Positions 7,303-13,491 of a stretch of 13,491 nt of DNA are shown piece after piece. The stretch is taken from the NCBI RefSeq assembly GCF_946481715.1, contig NZ_CAMLOV010000154.1, positions 1 to 13,491 on the forward strand, written 5' to 3'. The notes under the pieces are model-generated. The model did no database searches, had not been told where the DNA came from, and saw only the letters and a list, made by a program, of their open reading frames with translations. The translations under genes were made by a program, and so were the position numbers. Position 1 is the stretch's first letter. Every line of letters begins with the position of its first letter. Origin of the DNA: an uncultured Mucilaginibacter sp. Lineage in GTDB: Bacteria; Bacteroidota; Bacteroidia; Sphingobacteriales; Sphingobacteriaceae.

Positions 7303-8169
7303 TTATTTTACTGTATATTTTATCCTGTATATATCCGTACGCCCAGGGCTGCCCGTATGGTGCGAACTAAAATATAGGTAACCCGGTTCCCGTGTATTAA
7401 TAGATGGCCCGAACGTCCAAAATTTGGCTGCGTTTATTTGGGCGGGTAGCTTTACCGCTTTGCCCTTACGATTGAGATTGGCAATATACAGGTCGGCTTT
7501 CTCATCCGTCCCTGTCGAAGACGTAAAAACAAGCAAGTTCCCGGGCAATAGCGCAGCATCAAAATCATCATTGGCACCGTTAATGTTTTTACCCATGTTC
7601 ATCGGTTTGCCATAGCCCGATGGATTGATCTTAGCTTTAAACATATCCTGCTTGCCGAATCCCCCGTGCCCGCCCGATGAAAATATCAGGTACTCCCCTT
7701 TGACATCCGTAATAGGTGCCCACTCGTTTTTTGGTGTATTGATAAAGTTACCTACATTAACCGGCGTACCGTACGCATTGGTTTTTTCATTATAAGGAAC
7801 AAAGTATATATCATCTCCGCCAAAGCCACCTAAGCGGTTGGAGAAAAAGTAAACGCCTGCACCATCCGGTGCGAAAAAAGGATCGAAGTCATTAGAATCG
7901 CTATCAAAGGTAACACGCGCGGGCTCTGTCCATTTGCCTTTAACTTTTTCGCTCTGCCAAATATCCAGGTCCGTTTTTCCTTCAATCCAATCAATACCTC
8001 CCCAAAGCATTCTGTTGCCATCGGGGCTAAAGGTTATCTTCACCTCTGCGTTTTTAGTGGAGACCAACCCTGGCATAAATAATTCTGCCTTATCTGCGAA
8101 CACAATTTGCTGCGAACGGGCATTAAATGCAAAAAATAATAAGGCGTAGCAGGATAGAAAAACTTTCAT
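7303..8169 (-). CDS. Secreted PD40/WD40-like beta-propeller protein
   Basis: A 288-residue protein with a signal peptide (MKVFLSCYALLFFAFNARSQ, cleavage probably at ARS-QQ). The rest is a chain of TolB-like PD40 blades. The recurring pattern is Asp-Gly, then a hydrophobic-Tyr-Phe strand with Ser-Ser/Asn, Gly-rich turn and Asp-Ile/Leu-Tyr. It is seen in FSPDGNRMLWGG, APDGAGVYFFSNRLGGFGGD, GEYLIFSSGGHGGFGKQDMF, NLLVFTSS and YLYFSSHHTG. In Bacteroidota such blades often occur in periplasmic parts of OmpA-like proteins; here no OmpA or peptidase domain is attached, so the protein is a free propeller, probably periplasmic and of unknown partner. The frame extends to a TTG at 8184 that overlaps the upstream PAS gene. 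The ATG at 8169 lies 11 bases after that gene's stop and starts directly on the signal peptide, so it is preferred. Confidence 0.8.
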   Translation of the reverse strand: MKVFLSCYALLFFAFNARSQQIVFADKAELFMPGLVSTKNAEVKITFSPDGNRMLWGGIDWIEGKTDLDIWQSEKVKGKWTEPARVTFDSDSNDFDPFFAPDGAGVYFFSNRLGGFGGDDIYFVPYNEKTNAYGTPVNVGNFINTPKNEWAPITDVKGEYLIFSSGGHGGFGKQDMFKAKINPSGYGKPMNMGKNINGANDDFDAALLPGNLLVFTSSTGTDEKADLYIANLNRKGKAVKLPAQINAAKFWTFGPSINTREPGYLYFSSHHTGSPGRTDIYRIKYTVK

Positions 8170-8180
8170 TTTCAATAATA

Positions 8181-9596
8181 TCAATTATAAATTGTTCGGG
8201 TGGAGGCCTCGTTTACCATATCAATAATAACGTTATCCAGCCTTTCCAATTCGGTAGCAAGATGGCCGAGCACTACCTTGTCGCTGGGGTCGGCTTTTAG
8301 TATATCTACCAGCGCCTTCAGGTTAGCCAGCGGGCTGCGGATGAGGTGCGATTGTTTCCAGGCCATCTCCCGTATGCTTTCTACATGTTGTTGTATATTC
8401 TTGTAGGCTTGCTGCAGGTGCTGCTCCGACCGTTTATGATCTGATATATCCGTAGCAGCAAATACCAGCCCCAATATATGCCCTTCTCGGTTAGATATCG
8501 GGAACATGCGCACGTGGTACCACATATCGTGCCCTCCTAACCCAGGGTAACTCACTTCGTACCCTACCGGCTCGCCATTTAATACCATCGCAATATACTC
8601 GTTGAACCGCGGCAAGCGCTCACTCGGTATCCGCGCGATCAGGTTGTTACCAAGCGCAGGGTCGAAATTGAATTCTTTTTGGGCGTATTGCAGTGCCATA
8701 TTATTATGCTCTATAATGTTCAGGTTGGTATCTAACAGCGCATACGCAGTATCGGTGTTGTTAATAATGGTTTGTAAGTTAGCTTCAGACCGCAGCAGCG
8801 ATTCCTTTTCCTTCAATAGCTGTTCCTCTGCTTTTTTGCGTTCGGTAATATCCAGCATAGTGCCAATAATGGATGGCACACCGCTCATAACCACCCGGCT
8901 GCCATAAAACTCAATCCAGTTACTGGTGCCATCTTTCAACAAGCCTACAGTCTCGTAATGCACGCTCTCCACCTCCCCGCTAAGCCTTGCCCGTATGCTT
9001 TCGTTAACGTTTTTGCGGTAATCAGGGTGGATGATGATATTTGTTGGGTACTGCCCTATCAATTCTTCGGGCCGGTAACCAAAAACCTGCGCAAAGCGGG
9101 GGTTTACGTATACAAATTTGGCATCCTGCACAATATAAATTCCTACCATAGATTTATCGGCAATGGTGCGGAACTTCAACTCGGCGTTAATCAGGTCCAG
9201 CTCCATGGCCTTGCGCACGGTAATATTACGAGCAATCACCATCACCCTATCGTTTGGGAAGGTTTTTACATTTACTTCTACGTCAAACACGTGCCCGGCT
9301 TTATGTAAAAAGCGGCGTTCGCGCACCATTGAGGTGACCGGTGCGGAGGCGGGAATATATTTAAGAGGATCGGTTTTTAGCTGTTCAGGGTCTATGAGCT
9401 GGGCAATATTTTTTTGCAGCAATTCATCGCGCGTGTAACCTGTCATGTCGCACATGCTCTGATTTACATCGGTGAAATTGCCATCGTAGTCGAGGATGTA
9501 GATAGCATCAGACGCTTGCTCAATAAGCTGGCGGTATTTCTCCTCGCTTTTTTTGAGCTGGTTTAAGAGATTAAGCAATTCAGCCTTTTCTTTCAT
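8181..9596 (-). CDS. Triple-PAS sensor protein with histidine phospho-acceptor domain but no ATPase domain
   Basis: A 471-residue cytoplasmic sensor with no membrane segment. It has a short coiled N-terminus, then PAS domains at about residues 20-130, 140-255 and 272-388. Each ends in the typical ARNIT, LDITERKKAEE or ATDISDHKRSE linker. A dimerisation/phospho-acceptor helix pair follows (about 400-465) with the H-box MAWKQSHLIRSPLANLKALV, His417 being the likely phosphorylated residue. The protein stops about 50 residues later, without any N, G1 or G2 box. It therefore cannot phosphorylate itself unless a partner kinase acts on it. The stop TGA (8183-8181) is the natural end of a well-formed helix rather than an obvious frameshift, and the downstream bases encode the PD40 gene. 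Similar short PAS-DHp proteins occur in Bacteroidota. It is probably co-transcribed with the PD40 gene. Ligands of the PAS domains are unknown. Confidence 0.88.
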   Translation of the reverse strand: MKEKAELLNLLNQLKKSEEKYRQLIEQASDAIYILDYDGNFTDVNQSMCDMTGYTRDELLQKNIAQLIDPEQLKTDPLKYIPASAPVTSMVRERRFLHKAGHVFDVEVNVKTFPNDRVMVIARNITVRKAMELDLINAELKFRTIADKSMVGIYIVQDAKFVYVNPRFAQVFGYRPEELIGQYPTNIIIHPDYRKNVNESIRARLSGEVESVHYETVGLLKDGTSNWIEFYGSRVVMSGVPSIIGTMLDITERKKAEEQLLKEKESLLRSEANLQTIINNTDTAYALLDTNLNIIEHNNMALQYAQKEFNFDPALGNNLIARIPSERLPRFNEYIAMVLNGEPVGYEVSYPGLGGHDMWYHVRMFPISNREGHILGLVFAATDISDHKRSEQHLQQAYKNIQQHVESIREMAWKQSHLIRSPLANLKALVDILKADPSDKVVLGHLATELERLDNVIIDMVNEASTRTIYN

Positions 9597-9642
9597 CGTA
9601 ACCGGGTGCTAACACCTATTGGATAACGCTTTGGTGATAACA

Positions 9643-9674
9643 TAAAATTAGCAATAAATATGCAGGTATCGCAA
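9643..9674 (-). promoter_or_regulatory. Candidate promoter of the PAS-sensor gene
   Basis: On the minus strand a TTG (9674-9672) is followed after 21 bases by TAATTTTA (9650-9643), seven of eight matches to the Bacteroidota -7 motif TAnnTTTG. It lies in the 107-bp gap after the dioxygenase gene and would give a leader of roughly 40 bases. Both parts are AT-rich words that occur by chance, so this is tentative. Confidence 0.28.
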
Positions 9675-9703
9675 TAGCAAATAAATAGAACTAAGGGAGT
9701 AAA

Positions 9704-10417
9704 TTAATATAAGGTGTGCTCACTCCAGTTTAAACCTTCGGGCAGGGCTGCGTTACTAAACTCAATATGAATCACTTTACGCAGATTATTATTGGTAGTA
9801 CGATTAGACGCATGTAGCAACAGGGGGCGCATTACCATTACGCCACCGGCCTTAACGCAGCATGTTGTTTCGCGCTCCGCCTGCCAGTCGATAGTTTCGG
9901 GTCGGTAAATACCTTTTAGATGCGAACCGCGGACAATTTTTAACGCCCCATTACCTTCATCGGCATCATCCAGGTGTATGCGTATAGTGAAATTGTTTTG
10001 AAGGATATTTAACGGCGGCTGAACAGCAAACTGGTTTTGCTTAACCGTCCATGGGCCGTAACCGGGCAAGTCCAGTTTTTTATCAACCGAAATGGTAAGG
10101 TCCTGGTGCCATGCTACAAACCAGTTAGAATGTTCCGGCTTATCAAAGTAAATGGATTTTACGGCGATATACCCCGTACCAAGCAGGCTTTCAATAAGAG
10201 CTTTAAGCTTTTCGTTAAATATCACGGGGACAACCGAGGGTAACTCTTTTAAAAATTGCCTGATGGCAAAAAGTTCGCTGCTTTTGCGGAAAGTGCTTTT
10301 ATTGGTGTCGGCACGGTTTATTTCGGAAAGAATAGCATGGATCTCTTCCGGTGTGTAAATATCTTCTATAATTGCAAAACCATCAGTTGAGATATTTGAC
10401 GCACCACTGCTACTCAT
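9704..10417 (-). CDS. Phytanoyl-CoA dioxygenase (PhyH) family protein
   Basis: A 237-residue member of the PhyH family of non-heme iron, 2-oxoglutarate-dependent oxygenases. Numbered from the ATG at 10417, the iron-binding facial triad is visible as His104 and Asp106 in WHQDLT and His202 in LLLHASN. Arg213 in LRKVIHIEFS sits at the position that usually holds the 2-oxoglutarate carboxylate. Other family-like segments are IRIHLDDADEGNGALKIVRGSH and the KAGGVMVMRP strand. The substrate cannot be deduced: relatives hydroxylate lipids, small metabolites or halogenated natural products. The frame runs up to a TTG at 10444 inside ccmF; ATG 10417, ten bases after the ccmF stop, is the better start. 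The close spacing places it as third gene of the ccmE-ccmF transcript, an unusual companion for cytochrome c maturation. Confidence 0.87.
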   Translation of the reverse strand: MSSSGASNISTDGFAIIEDIYTPEEIHAILSEINRADTNKSTFRKSSELFAIRQFLKELPSVVPVIFNEKLKALIESLLGTGYIAVKSIYFDKPEHSNWFVAWHQDLTISVDKKLDLPGYGPWTVKQNQFAVQPPLNILQNNFTIRIHLDDADEGNGALKIVRGSHLKGIYRPETIDWQAERETTCCVKAGGVMVMRPLLLHASNRTTNNNLRKVIHIEFSNAALPEGLNWSEHTLY

Positions 10418-10427
10418 CAATAACGAT

Positions 10428-12914
10428 TTACTTCGCTTTAACAACCGGAGCCGGTTTCAACTCCTTATTCCTTCTCAATATCGACAGGAAGAACCCTACA
10501 ACCATAATAACAGTACCTGCCCAAAAGAAATTTATATAAGGGAACTTGATAGCCCGCATTACAATGTACTTTTTGGCACTTTCGGGCTGCTGGTAAACAG
10601 TTATCTCCACCTTCTTTTTAGCAGGCATAATATTAGAGAATTGCAGCTTTAATCCCGCCTCCTCTAATTTTTTGGGAAAGTAGAAAATGCCGCCATTCTT
10701 TTTAAGCATGTATACCGGCATAGCGTGGTAGGTTTGGCCATGGGTAACTACATCCAGCTCAGCACCTACTGAAACCAATACATCAGCCATCGAAATATTC
10801 TCCAGTTTGGCGCTGTTATTTAGTTTACGTAACACCATATACCCTTCGCGGAACGGAATGGTATCGCCTACGGCTACTTCGTGCGGTACCGGGGCATCAT
10901 AATCTTTACTGTCATCCGCCGGTTCACTGCCATCGGTTGCGCCTTTTTCTTCGGCGGTGCTGGCAGAGTTAGTCATGGTAATATGTGTGTACAGGTCATG
11001 CAGCAGGTAATGCCGTGTATCCGGCGAAGAAGCCAGTGCGCCTTTGTTTACCTGCACTTTAGGGAACAGGGTAAAATCCTCATCCACTTTGCCATCAGCA
11101 CCTACCTTGCGGTAGTTTACTTTGTAAAAATGATCGGGAAGGGCTAATGAATCACCTAAGTAGGTAACCGTATAATCGCCCATTTTTTGAGGTTCATTGC
11201 GGTATACCAGTATGTTCTCGCGCGGATTCTCTGTTTTGGCAAAATCAGCAGAATAGCTTTCACCTGTGTTGTTGATAGAAATTACGGTGCTGGTACCTGC
11301 CGATATTAATGCGCCAACAATAAGTAGCCCAAAACCAATATGCGCAACTGCAGAGCCAGCCAGCTTAAATTTGCCTTTAAAAGCATCGGCTAAAACCTTG
11401 CCGTTGGCAATTACCGAATAAACCGAGCCCCACATCAGCAATACAAACACGTAATTGAGTTTGTACAGCCCGGTGGTGTAAACAATAAGGGCAGCTATTA
11501 AGGCAGCAAAAAACAGGTACACCGCTGTAGTAATAACAAAGCGCCCTATATCGGTTTTTTTGTATTTTAAAAATTGTGTAAACGCGGTAAGAATGGTTAT
11601 AACAACCACAAAGCACGATTGAACAATATTGTAATGCAGCAACCTTGCTTTATCTACCGGTGGCGCTATATTGGTGCCCAGGATAGCGTTCCATACCGGA
11701 ATAGATGTTACTACGATGAGATGGAAGCAGGATAAGCCCAGGAAAACGGAACCCACAAACATCCAAAATTCGCGTGAGTAGGTTTCTTCGTCCTTTTTGG
11801 TGATGGGTAATTCTTTCCATCGGGTTACTAAAAGCCAAACCGACATTACCAAAAATATAAGTATGCCGGTTACCAGTTGCCAAAACATGCCAAGGTCGGT
11901 AAAGGAGTGTACCGAAGTGTCGCCTAAAATACCGCTACGGTTTAGGAATGATGAGTACCAAACCAGCACAAAGCTAATTAGCATTAAAAACGTTGCGGTG
12001 AAATAAGAATGGCCTGTGTTTTTATAAACGATTAGCACGTGCACTGCCGCAACCATGGTTATCCAGGGGAAGATAGAGGCATTCTCCACCGGGTCCCATG
12101 CCCAAAAGCCGCCAAAGTTTAATGATTCGTAAGCCCAGAAGGAACCCATTACCACACCGGTACCCAGTATCATACAGGCAAACAGTGCGTAAGGAATGGA
12201 TGGGGCTACCCACTCTTTATATTTTTTTCTCCAAAGCCCTGCAATAGCATAAGCAAAAGGCACTACCATTGCTGCAAAACCTAAAAACAGCGTTGGCGGG
12301 TGGATAACCATCCAATAGTTTTGCAGCGAAGGCACCATTCCCTGCCCGTCTTTAATAAAAGTAAGGTAATCAGGATTCTTAAAGATAGGCGCTTCGGCCA
12401 TAAAATCCCTCAGCAATAGAAACGGCGAGCTACCTAAATGAACACCCAGCACATTTACGCCCAATACCATTGTAGCCAGTGTTACCTGCGAAAGCGCAAC
12501 TATTGTCATCACCGGGCGTTCCCAGGTGCCAGCCTTCCAAATCAATACCAACCCTAACACAGCCTGCCAGAAGATCCAAAGCAGAAAGCCACCCTCCTGC
12601 CCGTTCCAAAAGGCAGAGATAATGTACTGTACCGGTAATGATTTGGACGTATAAGCCCAAACGTAATGGTATTCGAAATAGTGATTGTAAATAATGTAAA
12701 AAAGGCAGGCTCCTATGCCCAGCACCGAAAGGGAGTTAAGGTAAAAACCTATGCGGCCAAGCATTTGCCAGGTGCTGGTTGGTTTGCCGTCATCATCCGT
12801 AGTGGCGAAATAGTAGCTGATAAACGATAAAAGCGCGGCTCCGAAAGCAAGGACAAGAAAGAACTGGCCAATGTGGCCCGGTAAAAGGTGCTCACCTTTA
12901 AAAACTGTATCCAT
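10428..12914 (-). CDS. ccmF: CcmF-type cytochrome c heme-lyase subunit (CcsA superfamily)
   Basis: An 828-residue polytopic inner-membrane protein that handles heme for attachment to apocytochrome c outside the cytoplasm. The tryptophan-rich WWD segment is GGFWAWDPVENASIFPW (residues 268-284). The four histidines of E. coli CcmF are all identifiable from context and spacing. The external pair is His205 in VIHPPTLF and His336 in SVHSFTD; the membrane pair is His292 in AAVHVLIVY and His525 in VAHIGFG. E. coli CcmF is about 650 residues. The extra length here is mainly in the external domain between about 545 and 790, with an acidic, low-complexity stretch near 650-680. A last transmembrane helix (about 792-812) and basic tail close the protein. 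Automatic annotation often calls Bacteroidota copies CcsA; motifs and length fit CcmF better. It starts nine bases after the ccmE stop and is followed by the PhyH gene. Confidence 0.93.
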   Translation of the reverse strand: MDTVFKGEHLLPGHIGQFFLVLAFGAALLSFISYYFATTDDDGKPTSTWQMLGRIGFYLNSLSVLGIGACLFYIIYNHYFEYHYVWAYTSKSLPVQYIISAFWNGQEGGFLLWIFWQAVLGLVLIWKAGTWERPVMTIVALSQVTLATMVLGVNVLGVHLGSSPFLLLRDFMAEAPIFKNPDYLTFIKDGQGMVPSLQNYWMVIHPPTLFLGFAAMVVPFAYAIAGLWRKKYKEWVAPSIPYALFACMILGTGVVMGSFWAYESLNFGGFWAWDPVENASIFPWITMVAAVHVLIVYKNTGHSYFTATFLMLISFVLVWYSSFLNRSGILGDTSVHSFTDLGMFWQLVTGILIFLVMSVWLLVTRWKELPITKKDEETYSREFWMFVGSVFLGLSCFHLIVVTSIPVWNAILGTNIAPPVDKARLLHYNIVQSCFVVVITILTAFTQFLKYKKTDIGRFVITTAVYLFFAALIAALIVYTTGLYKLNYVFVLLMWGSVYSVIANGKVLADAFKGKFKLAGSAVAHIGFGLLIVGALISAGTSTVISINNTGESYSADFAKTENPRENILVYRNEPQKMGDYTVTYLGDSLALPDHFYKVNYRKVGADGKVDEDFTLFPKVQVNKGALASSPDTRHYLLHDLYTHITMTNSASTAEEKGATDGSEPADDSKDYDAPVPHEVAVGDTIPFREGYMVLRKLNNSAKLENISMADVLVSVGAELDVVTHGQTYHAMPVYMLKKNGGIFYFPKKLEEAGLKLQFSNIMPAKKKVEITVYQQPESAKKYIVMRAIKFPYINFFWAGTVIMVVGFFLSILRRNKELKPAPVVKAK

Positions 12915-12923
12915 TAAAATTGG

Positions 12924-13334
12924 TTATATGCTGGCCTGTTTAGCCTTAAATTCCTGTGTTTCTAACTTGTCCTGCGTGTATTTAGAGGGGCATTTCATCA
13001 GGATATTGGAGGCGTGAAACTCGTTGCCTATCATTTTGCCGGTAAGTACAATCTCTTCCGAGCGCTCAAAATCTTCGGGCTTGGTGCCGGTGAAAACTAC
13101 CTTGCACTCGCTGCCCTTATCATCCTTCATGTAAAACGAAAAATAATTGGCATCCTTAGTGGCATCGTAGTATAGTTTTTTTTGTTTATTAAGCCTACCC
13201 ACTACATGTAATTCGCTTTCGGTTTGCTTAGCATCCGTAAAAGAGCCGTAAGTACTTGTGTTTGAGTACACACTTATAATAACCGCTATAGCAATAGCAA
13301 TAACAACAAGGCCAAAAATAGAACTTTTCTTCAT
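12924..13334 (-). CDS. ccmE: Cytochrome c maturation heme chaperone CcmE, CxxxY type
   Basis: A 136-residue membrane-anchored, OB-fold heme chaperone that carries heme from its exporter to CcmF. From ATG 13334 it begins MKKSSIFGLVVIAIAIAVII, an uncleaved N-terminal anchor, and the beta-barrel follows outside the cytoplasm. Family landmarks are ELHVVGRLNK, a CKVVFTGTKPEDFERSEEIV strand pair (the equivalent of the usual YxGxxPDxFREG) and FHASNILMKCPSKY. In classical CcmE the last motif is HDENY, whose His binds heme covalently. Here it is Cys115-Pro-Ser-Lys-Tyr119, the CxxxY variant known from archaea and Desulfovibrio. The frame extends back to a TTG at 13373, but those residues precede the membrane anchor with no sense and ATG 13334 is preferred. 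It is the first gene of the ccmE-ccmF-PhyH transcript; ccmB, ccmC and ccmA are not in this window. Confidence 0.92.
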   Translation of the reverse strand: MKKSSIFGLVVIAIAIAVIISVYSNTSTYGSFTDAKQTESELHVVGRLNKQKKLYYDATKDANYFSFYMKDDKGSECKVVFTGTKPEDFERSEEIVLTGKMIGNEFHASNILMKCPSKYTQDKLETQEFKAKQASI

Positions 13335-13362
13335 GTTTAAAATTGTTCGGTAATCCGATTTA

Positions 13363-13370
13363 CAAAAATA
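13363..13370 (-). promoter_or_regulatory. Possible -7 element of the ccmE operon
   Basis: The minus strand reads TATTTTTG, an exact fit to the Bacteroidota -7 motif TAnnTTTG, 28 bases before the ccmE ATG. The nearest upstream TTG is 28 bases away, longer than the usual spacing of about 17-23, so only the -7 half is supported. Confidence 0.32.
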
Positions 13371-13436
13371 CAAAACGATAAGCTAATAATGTTTATTACA
13401 AGGGATATATGTTATTTAGAATTGTTATTGATAGTA

Positions 13437-13491
13437 GGTTAGAAGGGTTAGAAGGGTTAGAAGGGTTAGAAGGGTTAGAAGGGTTAGAAGG
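13437..13491. repeat. 9-bp tandem repeat array (AGAAGGGTT), cut by the window edge
   Basis: After a partial unit GGTT (13437-13440), the unit AGAAGGGTT is repeated perfectly five times from 13441, with six more bases of a sixth copy at the end of the window. No variant bases occur among the visible copies, which suggests recent slippage. It lies about 100 bases upstream of ccmE, in a region that otherwise holds only AT-rich DNA. The true length is unknown because the array continues past the right edge. Confidence 0.93.

Noticed and set aside
7298..7327. CAGGAT/ATCCTG inverted pair between the convergent winged-helix and PD40 genes
   Set aside because: Only six pairs with an 18-base loop, mostly inside the PD40 coding end, and no U tract; not enough to call a terminator.
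8170..8184. TTG start for the PD40 gene overlapping the PAS gene stop
   Set aside because: The ATG at 8169 begins directly on a standard signal peptide; the five extra residues have no support.
13335..13373. Longer ccmE from TTG at 13373
   Set aside because: The added 13 residues are polar, overlap the likely promoter element and precede a normal CcmE membrane anchor that starts at ATG 13334.
13437..13491. CRISPR-like array at the right edge
   Set aside because: The units are 9 bp, contiguous and have no spacers, so it is a simple tandem repeat.
1..13491. A defence island, prophage or new multi-gene system
   Set aside because: No integrase, transposase, nuclease-helicase set, tRNA junction or composition break is visible; the genes are typical chromosomal ones.

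Overview
The window looks like ordinary chromosome of a Bacteroidota bacterium, most likely of the family Sphingobacteriaceae (Mucilaginibacter/Pedobacter-like). This rests on protein family flavour: a DUF3857-type transglutaminase, a PD40-repeat secreted protein, a PAS protein with the SHxxRxPLA phospho-acceptor box, a CcmE of the CPSKY type and an enlarged CcmF. Moderate GC, Bacteroidota-like TAnnTTTG promoter elements and weak Shine-Dalgarno signals agree with it. The genus is an inference.

Layout. (1) 1-2810: the 3' part of a transglutaminase-like gene (+) meets a hidden 40-residue membrane-protein gene (-), which is divergent from a TMEM175-family potassium-channel-like gene (+). That gene converges on an NlpC/P60 lipoprotein peptidase (-). 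(2) 2811-5828: an imperfect inverted repeat, then mutS (-) with an apparent TTG start and a perfect 8-bp hairpin upstream. (3) 5829-7295: a plus-strand pair, a small signal-peptide protein of unknown function followed with no gap by a winged-helix protein related to AlkZ/YcaQ DNA glycosylases. (4) 7303-9596: a PD40 beta-propeller protein and a three-PAS protein that ends after the histidine phospho-acceptor domain (both -). (5) 9704-13334: a minus-strand operon ccmE, ccmF, then a phytanoyl-CoA dioxygenase-like gene. (6) 13335-13491: the ccmE upstream region, ending in a 9-bp tandem array cut by the window edge.

How the genes work together. ccmE and ccmF are a heme chaperone and the cytochrome c heme-lyase core; CcmE carries Cys where classical CcmE carries the heme-binding His. 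MutS (mismatch repair) and the AlkZ-like protein (possible base excision) are divergent neighbours around a 221-bp gap. The PAS protein and the PD40 protein are probably co-transcribed. The rest is housekeeping or envelope function.

I found no RNA genes, insertion sequences, CRISPR arrays, prophage or convincing defence system. No gene-free stretch exceeds about 300 bases. The most notable points are the overlooked small membrane protein, the CxxxY CcmE, the kinase-like protein without an ATPase domain, and the codon-length tandem repeat at the right edge.
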